This document shows, in pieces, positions 1-8,809 of a stretch of DNA of 64,000 bases. Origin of the DNA: Humibacter ginsenosidimutans (GTDB taxonomy: Bacteria > Actinomycetota > Actinomycetes > Actinomycetales > Microbacteriaceae); NCBI RefSeq assembly GCF_007859675.1, contig NZ_CP042305.1:2108001-2172000 (forward strand), in the 5' to 3' direction. Positions within the stretch are counted from its first letter, which is position 1, and each line of letters opens with the position of its first letter. Under the pieces are notes generated by a model, which worked only from the letters and a program-made list of their open reading frames with translations, was not told the origin of the DNA and ran no database searches. The translations under genes and the position numbers were made by a program.

Positions 1-1749
1 GTGGTAGGCGCCGTCGAGCAGGATGGCCTTGACACCCACGGTCGGGTAGCCGGCGAGAACGCCGACCTGCATGGCATCCTGGATGCCCGCGTCGACCGAG
101 GGGATGTACTCGCGAGGAACGCGGCCACCCGTGACCTTGTTCTCGAACTCGTATGTCGTCTCCGCCGTGACCTCGAGAGGCTCGAGCGAGATCTGCACCT
201 TCGCGAACTGGCCGGATCCACCGGTCTGCTTCTTGTGGGTGTAGTCCAGCTTCTCGACCACCTTGCGGATGGTCTCACGGTAGGCCACCTGCGGCTTGCC
301 GACGTTGGCCTCGACCTTGAACTCGCGCTTCATGCGGTCGACGAGGATGTCGAGGTGAAGCTCGCCCATGCCGCCGATGACGGTCTGGCCGGTCTCCTGG
401 TCGAGCTCGACGCGGAACGTCGGGTCTTCTTCGGCCAGCTTCTGAATGGCCGTGCCCAGCTTCTCCTGGTCGGCCTTCGTCTTCGGCTCGATGGCGACCT
501 TCAGCACCGGCTCCGGGAACGTCATGGACTCGAGCACGATCTGGTCGTGCGGGTCGCACAGCGTGTCACCGGTGGTGGTGTCCTTCAGGCCGATGACCGC
601 GTAGATGTGGCCGGCGGTGACGGAGTCGACCGGGATCTCCTTGTTGGCGTGCATCTGGAAGATCTTTCCGATGCGCTCCTTCTTCTGCTTGGTCGAGTTG
701 ATGACCTGCGCGCCGGAGTCGAGATGACCCGAGTAGACGCGGATGTAGGTCAGGCGACCGAAGAAGGGGTGCACAGCGATCTTCGAGACCAGCGCGGAGA
801 ACGGCTCGGTGGCATCCGCGTGACGCTCCAGCACCTTCTCGGGGTCGCGAACGTCGTGACCCTGAACGGCGGGAACGTCGAGCGGGCTCGGCAGGAAGTC
901 GACGACCGCGTCGAGCATGGGCTGCACGCCACGGTTCTTGAACGCCGAGCCGCACAGCACCGGGTAGATCTCGTTGTTGACCGTGAGCTTGCGGATCGCC
1001 GCCTTGATCTCGGGAACCGTGATCTCCTCGCCGCCGAAGAACTTCTCCAGCAGCGCGTCGTCGGTCTCGGCGACGGTCTCGAGCAGAGCGGCGCGGTACT
1101 CCTCGGCCTTCTCCTTGAGGTCGGCCGGGATCTCCTCGATCTCGTAGTGGGCGCCCATGGTGACATCACCCTTGGCGTCGCCCGGCCACACCAGCGCGCG
1201 CATCTCGATCAGGTCGACGACACCGACGAAGTCGTTCTCGCTGCCGATCGGAAGCTGCAGCACCAGCGGCTTGGCGCCGAGGCGGTTGATGATGGTGTCG
1301 ACCGTGAAGTAGAAGTCGGCGCCGAGCTTGTCCATCTTGTTGACGAAGCAGATGCGCGGAACGTTGTACTTGTCGGCCTGACGCCACACGGTCTCGGACT
1401 GGGGCTCGACGCCCTCCTTGCCGTCGAAGACGGCGACGGCGCCGTCGAGGATGCGCAGCGAGCGCTCGACCTCGACGGTGAAGTCCACGTGACCGGGCGT
1501 GTCGATGATGTTGATCTGGTTCTTGTTCCAGAAACAGGTGACCGCGGCGGACGTGATGGTGATGCCGCGCTCCTTCTCCTGCTCCATCCAGTCGGTCGTC
1601 GAAGCACCGTCGTGCGTCTCACCGATCTTGTGGTTGACGCCCGTGTAGAACAGGATGCGCTCGGTCGTGGTGGTCTTACCGGCATCGATGTGCGCCATGA
1701 TGCCGATGTTGCGGACCTTGTTCAGGTCTGTGAGCACGTCTTGTGCCAC
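1..1749 (-). CDS. fusA: Elongation factor G, 3' end outside the window
   Basis: Ribosomal translocase GTPase that moves tRNAs and mRNA after peptide bond formation. About 583 N-terminal residues of a roughly 700-residue protein lie in the window; the C-terminus is cut by the edge at base 1. The start is GTG at 1749 (protein begins [17 protein letters not shown]), chosen because GGAGG sits at 1757-1761 just upstream. The G1 loop [12 protein letters not shown], the ERGITI switch I region, the DTPGHVDF G3 motif and the NKMDK G4 motif are all readable. It is the third gene of the str cluster, 191 nt behind rpsG, with a hairpin in that gap. Identification is certain. Confidence 0.97.
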   Translation of the reverse strand, partial: MAQDVLTDLNKVRNIGIMAHIDAGKTTTTERILFYTGVNHKIGETHDGASTTDWMEQEKERGITITSAAVTCFWNKNQINIIDTPGHVDFTVEVERSLRILDGAVAVFDGKEGVEPQSETVWRQADKYNVPRICFVNKMDKLGADFYFTVDTIINRLGAKPLVLQLPIGSENDFVGVVDLIEMRALVWPGDAKGDVTMGAHYEIEEIPADLKEKAEEYRAALLETVAETDDALLEKFFGGEEITVPEIKAAIRKLTVNNEIYPVLCGSAFKNRGVQPMLDAVVDFLPSPLDVPAVQGHDVRDPEKVLERHADATEPFSALVSKIAVHPFFGRLTYIRVYSGHLDSGAQVINSTKQKKERIGKIFQMHANKEIPVDSVTAGHIYAVIGLKDTTTGDTLCDPHDQIVLESMTFPEPVLKVAIEPKTKADQEKLGTAIQKLAEEDPTFRVELDQETGQTVIGGMGELHLDILVDRMKREFKVEANVGKPQVAYRETIRKVVEKLDYTHKKQTGGSGQFAKVQISLEPLEVTAETTYEFENKVTGGRVPREYIPSVDAGIQDAMQVGVLAGYPTVGVKAILLDGAYH

Positions 1750-1895
1750 GGGGATTCCTCCGGAGAAAGATTGGTGTGATTGCCGTACCGGCTCAGCCGG
1801 CGCACGGGGCGGGGTATGGTGTCCAGCCGCCTCGCGCGTCCAACGAATACAACCCGAAACGGGCTGCGAATGTTCCGTACGACCGGGCGGCAGCC

Positions 1896-1924
1896 GCAGT
1901 GCCGGCCCTGCGGCCGGACACTGC
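1896..1924 (-). terminator. Hairpin between rpsG and fusA (possible attenuator)
   Basis: GCAGTG-CCGGCC pairs with GGCCGG-(A)-CACTGC around a four-base loop, with one bulged A. It lies in the rpsG-fusA spacer. No T-run follows, so it may be a partial terminator, an RNA-stability element or a processing site that adjusts fusA relative to the ribosomal protein genes. Function is inferred from position only. Confidence 0.35.
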
Positions 1925-1940
1925 GACTACCAACGAGCTG

Positions 1941-2411
1941 CTACCAGCGGTAGTGAGCGAACGCGCGGTTCGACTCGGCCATCTTGTGCGTGTCCTCGCG
2001 ACGCTTCACGGCGGCACCGAGGCCGTTGGAGGCATCCAGGATCTCGTTCATGAGACGCTCGGTCATCGTGCGCTCGCGACGGGCCTTCGCGTAGCTGGTC
2101 AGCCAGCGCAGCGCGAGCGTGTTCGCGCGGTGCGGCTTGACCTCGACGGGAACCTGGTAGGTCGAACCGCCGACGCGACGGCTCTTGACCTCGATGGTGG
2201 GACGCACGTTGTCGAGCGCCTTCTTGAGCGTGGCGACGGCATCCTGACCGTTCTTGGCGGCGACGCCTTCGAGCGCGTCGTAGACGATGCTCTCGGCGAG
2301 GGACTTCTTGCCGTCCTTCAGGATCTTGTTGACCAGCTGGCTGACGATGGGCGCGCCGTAGACCGGGTCGGCGACGACGGGACGCTTGGGAGCGGGACCC
2401 TTGCGAGGCAT
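1941..2411 (-). CDS. rpsG: 30S ribosomal protein S7
   Basis: Primary 16S rRNA-binding protein that nucleates assembly of the small-subunit head and contacts the E site. 156 residues, the normal bacterial length. The N-terminal [10 protein letters not shown] and the motifs [23 protein letters not shown] and NRAFAHYRW are diagnostic. Its ATG overlaps the rpsL stop codon in a TAATG arrangement, so the two are translationally coupled. It sits in the conserved order rpsL-rpsG-fusA. Confidence 0.98.
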   Translation of the reverse strand: MPRKGPAPKRPVVADPVYGAPIVSQLVNKILKDGKKSLAESIVYDALEGVAAKNGQDAVATLKKALDNVRPTIEVKSRRVGGSTYQVPVEVKPHRANTLALRWLTSYAKARRERTMTERLMNEILDASNGLGAAVKRREDTHKMAESNRAFAHYRW

Positions 2412-2785
2412 TACTTCTTCTCCATCTTCGCGCCGTAGCGACTACGAGCCTGCTTGCGGTTCTTCACGGCCTGGGTGTCGAGCGCACCGCGGATGATCTT
2501 GTAGCGAACACCCGGGAGGTCCTTCACACGACCGCCGCGCACGAGCACCATCGAGTGCTCCTGCAGGTTGTGGCCCTCACCGGGGATGTACGCGGTGACC
2601 TCGGTGCCGTTGGAGAGCTTGACGCGGGCGACCTTGCGGAGCGCCGAGTTCGGCTTCTTGGGCGTGGTGGTGTACACGCGGGTGCACACGCCGCGCTGCT
2701 GCGGGTTGGCCTTCAGGGCCGGCGCCTTGGTCTTCGCGACCTTCGGCGTGCGGCCCTTGCGGACCAGCTGCTGAATTGTTGGCAC
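2411..2785 (-). CDS. rpsL: 30S ribosomal protein S12
   Basis: Decoding-centre protein of the small subunit and the classic streptomycin-resistance locus. 124 residues, the usual length. Recognised by [11 protein letters not shown], the KKPNSALRK segment (containing the lysine whose substitution gives streptomycin resistance; the wild-type Lys is present) and [10 protein letters not shown]. The start is GTG at 2785, with AGGAGAAACA directly upstream as ribosome-binding site. First gene of the str cluster and translationally coupled to rpsG. Confidence 0.98.
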   Translation of the reverse strand: MPTIQQLVRKGRTPKVAKTKAPALKANPQQRGVCTRVYTTTPKKPNSALRKVARVKLSNGTEVTAYIPGEGHNLQEHSMVLVRGGRVKDLPGVRYKIIRGALDTQAVKNRKQARSRYGAKMEKK

Positions 2786-3302
2786 TGTTTCTCCTAGTTG
2801 TGCTGCACGGTGACAGCGTTGATGGTGTTTTCACATCACGACCCACCGGACGCCGCAGAAGAGCGGCCTCGTTCACGACGTCGCCCGAGGGCGACCTCTT
2901 CATATGGTGGGTATGCCGTGGGGGTGACCCGCCGAAGCAGGGTTCCCGTAAACAGTGTGGTTTCGGTAGGAGCCGGTTCCGCTCCGTCTTCGGCTGACGC
3001 CGAGCGACGGGCGCGGTTCAAGCGCGCACAGAGCGCACACCCGACCTAGCTTACCCGATGCCGCGTGTCGCGACAAACGAGCACGGTCTGATGCGGTAGG
3101 CGCGGCCGCGCGGAACGCGCGCATCGCCGGCGCGCGGCGCGCATGGGGAGCGCTGCCCATCGCCTCCGCGCACAGGGCCCCGTAGTCTCGTGGCTGTGAG
3201 TTCTGACAGGACAGGGCTCACGCGCATCCGCCGCCCGAGAGCTGAGAGGCCGCCCATGCCGAACGCCGTGACCCAGCAACGCCCGTGCCGCGGCGGTGAG
3301 CG
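2786..3302. other. 517-nt divergent intergenic region between rpsL and the first T7SS operon
   Basis: No gene was recognised here. It must contain the str-operon promoter on the minus strand, which I could not place with confidence. On the plus strand it holds the 18-bp palindrome at 3143-3160 and a TAGTCT hexamer at 3183-3188, listed separately. Confidence 0.6.
3143..3160 (+). promoter_or_regulatory. 18-bp palindrome upstream of the lipase-effector operon (copy 1 of 3)
   Basis: ATGGGGAGCGCTGCCCAT, a palindrome with one mismatched pair. It ends 142 nt before the start codon at 3303. A TAnnnT hexamer (TAGTCT, 3183-3188) lies 22 nt downstream. Near-identical copies occur at 8756-8773 and 16230-16247, each ahead of another T7SS substrate gene with the same spacing to a TAnnnT hexamer. 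If those hexamers are -10 elements, the palindrome covers roughly the -35 to -55 region, where an activator would bind. Confidence 0.6.
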
Positions 3303-3617
3303 ATGAGCGACCTGAAGATCGATCTGCACGAGCTCGATGCGGCCCGCCGACGACTGGCGCAGGCGACGGCGGCCTTCGAGAACGCGCACCTCGGTGCCCA
3401 CGAACTGGCCGATCTGACCGGGCACCAGCGCGTCGCAGGCAAGGTGCGCGACTTCGCCGACAACTGGGACTACCACCGCGGGCTCCTGCTGCAGAGCATG
3501 CACGTCGTGCTCTCGGGACTCGAGGCGATCCACGACACCTTCGCCGAGGTCGACGGGTCGCTGGGCCGCTCGCTCGGGGAGCACGCCGCCGCACCCGCGC
3601 AGGGCGGCGCGACGTGA
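3303..3617 (+). CDS. Small ESX-like partner protein of a T7SS effector
   Basis: 104 residues, predicted all-helical, no signal peptide. It is homologous to the product at 15797-16120: both begin MSDLKI and carry a central GH-x4-GKV/GHV-x-DFA-x2-W-x3-R-G segment. Small helical proteins of this kind are encoded beside large T7SS substrates and are thought to form the helical hairpin recognised by the secretion ATPase. The gene overlaps the downstream effector by four bases (GTGA), so the two are translationally coupled. A weak GGTGAG precedes the ATG. Partner function is inferred from position and from the paralogous pair. Confidence 0.7.
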   Translation: MSDLKIDLHELDAARRRLAQATAAFENAHLGAHELADLTGHQRVAGKVRDFADNWDYHRGLLLQSMHVVLSGLEAIHDTFAEVDGSLGRSLGEHAAAPAQGGAT

Positions 3618-5230
3618 ACGAGCAGGCCGTGCACGACGCCTGGGACTACCTGCTCGACGGAGACCCGCAGCTTCTCGACGACCGCGCCTCGACGCTGGGG
3701 GCCACAGCCGATGCCATCGTCGACGCCGCGAAGGCGCTGCAGAACCTCGCCGACGACTCCACGAGCGAGGCCGTCGACGCGCTCCGCTCGAAAGCGACGG
3801 ATGTCGCGCACGGACTCAACCGCGCCCACCGCAGATACGCGGGCACCGCCTCCGCCCTCACCACGTATGCCGTCGAACTCGAGCCGATCCAGCGCAGCGC
3901 GCGCACGCACATCCATCAGTTGATCACCGACTCGGCGCACGCGGATCTCGCCCAGAGCGCGGTCGACGATGCCGCGAACGACGTGCGGACCCAGGAGCAC
4001 GGAGGCGGGACGGACGACATCGTCGAACACGCCAGGCGCGACCTGCGCGAGGCGCAGCAACGGGTGGAGACCGCGGCGCACAACGTGCGCGATGTCATCG
4101 CCGCCCTGCAGGCCGACGACAGCGCCCGCGAGGATGCCGCGGACCGCGCCGTGCGCGCGATCGAGAACGTCATCGGCGACGGCAAAGACAGCTGGCTCGA
4201 CAACCTGCACCAGAAGTTCGACGAGGTGGTCACCGCACTGGCCGCCGTCACGCACTGGGTGAGCGAGATCGTCGGCCCGATCGTCCACGCGCTGCTCGGT
4301 GCACTGGCAGCGCTCGTGCACGCGCTGATCTTCGTGTTGGAGCTCGTGCTCGTCTTCACCGCGTCAGCACTGCTGCTCACGTTGCTCGGGCCGCTGGCGC
4401 CCTTCGTCGTGGCCCTGATCGCGCTTGCCGTGGCGGGCATCCTGCTCAAGGTCTTCTTTCAGGAGTCGTTCGGCAACCCCAGGCACCTCGCGCCCGACGG
4501 CGCAGAGCACACGAAGACCACGCGGCGCAGCGGTGCGGCCGCGGCGCACGACTACGGCGATCTCATCGGTCAGGTCGTCAAGCAAGACGGCGACGGCACC
4601 GCGAAGCACGCCACCGACATCAGCGTGGTGGCCATCACGAACGCCGACGGCGAGGTCGTGGCCTGGCGCGTGCAGCTGCCGAGCACGCAATACTGGAGCC
4701 CGCTGAACGGCGACGGCGTCAACGACCTGAGCACCGACGTTCTGCTCTCGATGTTTCCGGGCATGCGCGGCGAATACGAGAAGGCGGTGCTCGACGCCAT
4801 GCATCGCGCGGGCGTTGACGAAAGCGACGCACCCATCATGTTCACCGGCTGGAGCCTCGGCGGCATGATGGCGGGCAAGATGGCCACGAACCCGCTCTAC
4901 TCCGGAAGGGTGCAATCGGTGGTCACGGCAGGCAGCGCGATCGACAAGTACCGCAGTGATCTCGGGCCCGATGTGCGCGTCACGCAGTTCGACAACACGC
5001 TCGATCCCGTGCACCACCTGGAGTTCATCGGGCTCGGTCCCGGTGATGCGAAGGCGTCGCCGAACTGGCAGACTCACTGGTTCACCGACACGCGCATCCA
5101 CGACGGAGCGATGTACGAGCAGGGCGCCGACGCCACGGCTCCCGCCGTGCGCGACGGAGACCGGGTCTTCTTCGCGAACGACGCCGACGGCACGTACGAG
5201 CAGGTCTACACCGATAGGTACAAGCGATGA
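3614..5230 (+). CDS. Putative T7SS effector with C-terminal lipase-like alpha/beta hydrolase domain
   Basis: 538 residues from GTG 3614, which overlaps the previous stop as GTGA; the frame stays open upstream but that part has no support. Residues 1-110 form a helical T7SS signal-like region sharing the pattern GDP...L and RYAGTA-x-AL-x2-YA-x2-LE-x2-Q with the effector at 14215-15810. Residues about 215-282 are strongly hydrophobic (membrane-spanning or chaperone-shielded). The C-terminal part from about 300 carries GWSLGG with nucleophile Ser414 (GxSxG). Plausible triad partners are Asp464 (LDPVH) and His496 (RIHDG). Known T7SS lipases include TslA of Staphylococcus aureus, an antibacterial phospholipase. 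Substrate and target here are unknown; enzymatic class is likely, toxicity is inferred. Confidence 0.75.
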   Translation: MNEQAVHDAWDYLLDGDPQLLDDRASTLGATADAIVDAAKALQNLADDSTSEAVDALRSKATDVAHGLNRAHRRYAGTASALTTYAVELEPIQRSARTHIHQLITDSAHADLAQSAVDDAANDVRTQEHGGGTDDIVEHARRDLREAQQRVETAAHNVRDVIAALQADDSAREDAADRAVRAIENVIGDGKDSWLDNLHQKFDEVVTALAAVTHWVSEIVGPIVHALLGALAALVHALIFVLELVLVFTASALLLTLLGPLAPFVVALIALAVAGILLKVFFQESFGNPRHLAPDGAEHTKTTRRSGAAAAHDYGDLIGQVVKQDGDGTAKHATDISVVAITNADGEVVAWRVQLPSTQYWSPLNGDGVNDLSTDVLLSMFPGMRGEYEKAVLDAMHRAGVDESDAPIMFTGWSLGGMMAGKMATNPLYSGRVQSVVTAGSAIDKYRSDLGPDVRVTQFDNTLDPVHHLEFIGLGPGDAKASPNWQTHWFTDTRIHDGAMYEQGADATAPAVRDGDRVFFANDADGTYEQVYTDRYKR

Positions 5231-5682
5231 AGAAGGCGACGAGCAGGGGGATCATCGTGGCAGGTGTGCTCGCGGCACTGCTGACCCTGACCGGATGCGC
5301 GGCGAGCAGTGCGTCGGCGGTGAAGGAGCACATCTCTTCGGCGCAGGGCGTTCAGGGCGTGAACGTCGTCGTGTCGCATCCCGGCGCTCCGTGGAACACG
5401 ACGACGCTCATCACCCTGTTCATCCCCGACAGCTCGGCGCAGTCGATGATCACCGCTCTGCGGTCCTCGACCGCGGCGATCGCCAACGACCCTGTCGCCA
5501 AGCACGACGTGGTGTTCTACCTCGTGCCAGGCAAGCCCTCCGATTACCCCGATCTCGACTCCAGCGATCCCGAGCTCGACATTCCCAAGGCGGTCTTCGA
5601 CGACCTCGGCGTGGAGTACGACCCCGGCACGAGCATCCGCGTCACGCCCGAGGACATCACGCGGATCGCCGCCGAGTCATGA
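5227..5682 (+). CDS. Lipoprotein, candidate immunity protein for the lipase effector
   Basis: 151 residues. A basic N-terminus and hydrophobic stretch end in the lipobox LTGC with acylated Cys24, so the mature protein is anchored on the outer face of the membrane. No known domain recognised. The start codon overlaps the lipase stop (ATGA) and its own stop overlaps the next start (ATGA), so it is strictly co-translated with the effector. In S. aureus the T7SS lipase TslA is neutralised by lipoproteins encoded beside it, which makes an immunity role the best hypothesis; no sequence similarity to those is claimed. Confidence 0.6.
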   Translation: MKKATSRGIIVAGVLAALLTLTGCAASSASAVKEHISSAQGVQGVNVVVSHPGAPWNTTTLITLFIPDSSAQSMITALRSSTAAIANDPVAKHDVVFYLVPGKPSDYPDLDSSDPELDIPKAVFDDLGVEYDPGTSIRVTPEDITRIAAES

Positions 5683-6317
5683 CGGGCGCCGCACTCCCCC
5701 GGCTGGAGCTTCGTCTGCTCGGCCGGTGGGTCTCGCTCGATGTGCGCGACGGGGTGGATGCCGAGGGCCAGCTCTCGCGCGTCGCCCGCGAGCTCATCGG
5801 TGCCGCCGACGACGCCGCGACCGCTCGCCGTGAAGTGCGCAACCAGTTCGCCGATGTGCTGACCGCCGCCCGCGACGCGCAGGCGCAGCGCGTCTTCGTG
5901 TGCAGGGAGATCTCCGGGCTGCCGGTACCCGTCGCCATCACCGTGCACTCGCCACGTGGCCTGCGCATGACCCCGACGGTCGGCACGGCGCCGGATGCCG
6001 TGACCGCCACCCTGCTCGACAGTTTGCGGGAGCTGGAGGTCGAGGGTGTCGACGACGCGACGCGGGTGGGGGACGCGGGCTCTGGCATCCTTCGCCTCGT
6101 GCACGCTCCCGTCGAGGTGGTCACCACCGACGACGGCGAGCGGATCACCTTTCGGCGGTTGCGCGCCGACTACTGGTACGCGGTGCCCGACTCGAAGCAG
6201 ATCGTGCTCGTGAGCATGACGACGCAGCTGGGCGACATTCCCACGGTCATGCTGCGGTTCTTCGACGCCATCGCCGGCGCGGCGACCTTCGTCGACCCCG
6301 TCGACGCGGAGAGCTGA
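5679..6317 (+). CDS. T7SS-associated protein of unknown function (paralogue of 12946-13590)
   Basis: 212 residues from ATG 5679, chosen by the ATGA overlap with the lipoprotein gene. No signal peptide or transmembrane segment. The last 60 residues (RADYWYAVPDSKQ, then a hydrophobic strand and DAIAGAATF) align with the ends of the proteins at 12946-13590 and, more weakly, 13587-14177, which sit behind the second effector. A member behind each effector suggests a chaperone or cytoplasmic immunity role. Last gene of the four-gene operon starting at 3303. Confidence 0.6.
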   Translation: MTGAALPRLELRLLGRWVSLDVRDGVDAEGQLSRVARELIGAADDAATARREVRNQFADVLTAARDAQAQRVFVCREISGLPVPVAITVHSPRGLRMTPTVGTAPDAVTATLLDSLRELEVEGVDDATRVGDAGSGILRLVHAPVEVVTTDDGERITFRRLRADYWYAVPDSKQIVLVSMTTQLGDIPTVMLRFFDAIAGAATFVDPVDAES

Positions 6318-6388
6318 GCCCGCTCGTCCTGGCAGGCGCGTGGCCGCGCGCGAACCGCCCTGCGACGCCCCGGCCGTAACGTGGGGGC

Positions 6389-7375
6389 ATGCGATTCGGA
6401 ACCTTCCTTCCCCAGGGCTGGCGATTCGACCTCGTCGGCATCGACCCGGCCGATCAGTGGGCCACGATGCGCGGCCTCGCGCAGCGAGCGGATGCCGGCC
6501 CGTGGGAGTCCCTGTGGGTCTACGACCACTTCCACACCACTCCCGTGCCGAGCGAGGAAGCGACCCACGAGGCGTGGACGCTGATGTCGGCGTTCGGCGC
6601 ATCGACCTCGCGCATCCGTCTCGGCCAGATGTGCACGTGCATGGGCTACCGCAACCCCGCCTACCTCGCCAAGGTCGCCGCGACGGTCGACCACGTGTCG
6701 GGCGGCCGAGTCGAGATGGGCATCGGCGGCGGTTGGTACGAGCACGAGTGGCGGGCGTACGGCTACGGGTTCCCCGAGGTGCCCGACCGGTTGCGCATGC
6801 TCGGCGAGGGCGTCGACATCATGCGCCAGGCCTGGACGACGGGAACCGCAACGCTGCACGGCAGGCACTACGACGTGGACGGCGCGATCGTGCGTCCGCT
6901 GCCCGTGCAGCCAGGCGGCATTCCTCTGTGGATCGCCGGCGGCGGCGAGAAGGTCACGCTGCGCATCGCGGCCCAGGCGGCCGACTACACCAACTTCACC
7001 GGAACGATCGATGAGTTCGACCACAAGCTCTCCGTGCTGCGCGAGCACTGCGCCCGGCTGGGCCGCGACCCCCAGGAGATCACCCAGTCGTCGAACTTCA
7101 ACACCATCGTCGGGTCGACGCAGGCCGAGGCGCGCGAGCGACTGGATGCCGTCATCGCCCGGCTGCGTCCCCACGTCGGTGACGCGAGGGCCGAGCACAT
7201 CGAGCAGGAGTACCTGGCATCGGATGGCTACGGCACGCCTGAGCAGGTGACCGAGCGCCTGCAGACGCGGGCTGCGCACGGGATGGGGTACAGCATCCAC
7301 TACTTCCCGGAGCTCGCGTACGACACCAGCGGCGTCGAACTGTTCGAGCGGGAGGTCATTCCGGCGCTGGCGTAG
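6389..7375 (+). CDS. LLM-class F420-dependent oxidoreductase
   Basis: 328 residues, luciferase-like TIM barrel. MRFGTFLPQGW opens the first strand; the SLWVYDHF, GYRNPAYLAKVAATVDHVSG, EMGIGGGWYEHEW and GGIPLWIAGGGEK segments are typical of probable F420-dependent oxidoreductases. Such enzymes use coenzyme F420 or FMN for hydride transfer; the substrate cannot be read from sequence. Its 3' end overlaps the convergent gene at 7356 by 20 nt. It follows the T7SS operon by 71 nt but shows no functional link to it. Confidence 0.88.
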   Translation: MRFGTFLPQGWRFDLVGIDPADQWATMRGLAQRADAGPWESLWVYDHFHTTPVPSEEATHEAWTLMSAFGASTSRIRLGQMCTCMGYRNPAYLAKVAATVDHVSGGRVEMGIGGGWYEHEWRAYGYGFPEVPDRLRMLGEGVDIMRQAWTTGTATLHGRHYDVDGAIVRPLPVQPGGIPLWIAGGGEKVTLRIAAQAADYTNFTGTIDEFDHKLSVLREHCARLGRDPQEITQSSNFNTIVGSTQAEARERLDAVIARLRPHVGDARAEHIEQEYLASDGYGTPEQVTERLQTRAAHGMGYSIHYFPELAYDTSGVELFEREVIPALA

Positions 7376-8108
7376 CGCGAGAGCGCGCGCCAGTCGTTCC
7401 CGCACTGCCGGCCCTGCTTCGGTGCAGGCCGGACGTCAGCAGTGCCACGCCGATGGCGAGGATGAAGGCCGCGGCCGCGTTCGGGTCCGGCGGGATGTAC
7501 CACGATGCCGGCGCGAGGTATCCGGAGACGAGCCATGCCCCGCCGATGACGATGCCCGCGATGCCGAGCCAAATCGGGAGCCGGCGCGACGAGGGTCCCG
7601 CGCCGGCCGAGCTCGGCTTCCAGTAGCCGCGGATGCGCCACTGGTAGACGGCGACGCAGAGAAGGATGATGCCGAGGATCAGCGTCACCATGAGGTACAC
7701 GTTGCTGAACGACTGCCACCACGGGTTCGTGTTCCACAGCGCGGTGGACGGATCGAACGGCACATAGCTCACGCTCACGGTGGTCGGAGCGTCGGTCAGG
7801 GTGGTCACCGTCGAGCCGGAGACGAACCGATAGGTCGTGCCGTCGACCTGGTACTCGATCTTCGGCATGTAGGTGATGGTGCGCGCGGGCACGGTGACCC
7901 AGCCGAGCACCACGCCCTTCGTCGTGGGCAGCGCAGTGGCGAGCAGCGGGCCGGCGATGGCCTTGTAGACGCTGGTCACCGTGAGCACGATGCCGATGGC
8001 CCAGAGCCAGGCCTGGCCGAACGGGCCGATGGCGTAGCGACGGCGCGCGGCATCTGTGTTCTCGGTCATGCGCTGCGGAGTGCCGAGCAGGTTGACGCCC
8101 TCCGGCAC
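7356..8108 (-). CDS. Membrane protein, DUF3592-like, T7SS-island paralogue of 11146-11944
   Basis: 250 residues from GTG 8108, the first possible start in this frame. Segments GVNLLGTP and RRRYAIGPFGQAWLW match the paralogue at 11146-11944. About four transmembrane helices: near residues 30-50, after the extracytoplasmic YVPFDPSTALWNTNPWWQS segment, and two near the C-terminus. The central segment between the first two helices resembles DUF3592 proteins. The start is doubtful: the in-frame GTG has no good ribosome-binding site, while a strong GGAGG serves a GTG at 8170 that is out of frame (see findings). Confidence 0.65.
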   Translation of the reverse strand: MPEGVNLLGTPQRMTENTDAARRRYAIGPFGQAWLWAIGIVLTVTSVYKAIAGPLLATALPTTKGVVLGWVTVPARTITYMPKIEYQVDGTTYRFVSGSTVTTLTDAPTTVSVSYVPFDPSTALWNTNPWWQSFSNVYLMVTLILGIILLCVAVYQWRIRGYWKPSSAGAGPSSRRLPIWLGIAGIVIGGAWLVSGYLAPASWYIPPDPNAAAAFILAIGVALLTSGLHRSRAGSAGTTGARSRATPAPE

Positions 8109-8287
8109 GGGGCGGGGCTCTCGGCCCTTCCCTTCATCGCCATCGCGGGGATCGAGGAGGTTCCGCTCACGAGTCGCCTCCCTTCCGATCGTCGCACCCT
8201 GAAGTCATTCCGTGTCTTCCGTCTTTCGGCTGCGCCGGTCAGGATACCGGTCGGCCGGTGCGGCCGACCGGTTGCAGGCAGACACAG

Positions 8288-8335
8288 CACGAGGGCCGTG
8301 AAGCGGATATCCCCCTCCGCTTCACGGCCCTCGTG
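8288..8335 (-). terminator. Perfect 20-bp hairpin downstream of the WXG100 gene
   Basis: Arms 8288-8307 and 8316-8335 are perfectly complementary (CACGAGGGCCGTGAAGCGGA and its complement) around an 8-nt loop. It lies 34 nt past the WXG100 stop codon and before the next minus-strand gene. Position and strength fit a factor-independent terminator or an RNA-stabilising structure that lets the abundant WXG100 mRNA end separately. The stem is unusually long and perfect. Confidence 0.65.
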
Positions 8336-8369
8336 TGGATTGGGTCGCCCCTCCGCGACCGGACCGCGA

Positions 8370-8669
8370 CTAGTGGCCGCCGATACCCGACGCCAGCGAC
8401 TGGTCGGTCTGCTGCAGCGCGTCTGCGGCCTTCTGCAGGAACTGCGACATTCCGTCGAGGCCGTTCACGGTCTGGGTGGCACCGTGCGTGAACTGGGTGT
8501 ACGAGTCGTGGAACGCGCCCGACGCCGAGTCGGTGACGAAGCCGTCGCTGACAAGCTGGTTGACGAGCGTCTGCAGCTCGTTCAGCTTCGAGACCAGGTC
8601 GTCCTTGCCACTGGTCAGGCGGCCGGCGGCAGTGTGCATGTCGCCGTAGGTGACGTTCAAGTTCGCCAT
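8370..8669 (-). CDS. WXG100 family (ESAT-6-like) T7SS substrate
   Basis: 99 residues, typical ESX size, helix-turn-helix hairpin without signal peptide. MANLNVTYGDMHTAAGRL begins the first helix. The turn GFVTDSASGAF replaces the usual W-x-G, as in many actinobacterial members, and the second helix is rich in A, L and Q. AAGGAG precedes the ATG. It forms its own transcription unit: palindrome at 8756-8773 upstream, perfect hairpin downstream. It is probably a secreted dimer or structural substrate moved by the ATPase at 16263-20759. Confidence 0.9.
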   Translation of the reverse strand: MANLNVTYGDMHTAAGRLTSGKDDLVSKLNELQTLVNQLVSDGFVTDSASGAFHDSYTQFTHGATQTVNGLDGMSQFLQKAADALQQTDQSLASGIGGH

Positions 8670-8755
8670 GAGATTCTCCTTGGTTCGGTCTTTCGGCCAA
8701 CCGCTCAGGCCGACCTCGTGACCCCGACGTTACCGGTACCCGTGGCAGGGGTGAA

Positions 8756-8773
8756 ATGGGGAGTACTCCCCAT
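8756..8773 (-). promoter_or_regulatory. 18-bp perfect palindrome upstream of the WXG100 gene (copy 2 of 3)
   Basis: ATGGGGAGTACTCCCCAT is perfectly self-complementary. It lies 86 nt upstream of the WXG100 start. On the minus strand a TAACGT hexamer follows 23 nt downstream. Same arrangement as the copies at 3143 and 16230. Likely operator or activator site of a regulator controlling T7SS substrates; the regulator is not recognised in the window. Confidence 0.65.
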
Positions 8774-8809
8774 GCCGGCAGATCTGCGCCTGGCGCGGTC
8801 CTCGGCGGC

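Noticed and set aside
3296..3613. In-frame upstream extension of the lipase effector to 3296
   Set aside because: It would overlap the whole small partner gene; the extension is arginine-rich and has no homology to the other effector.
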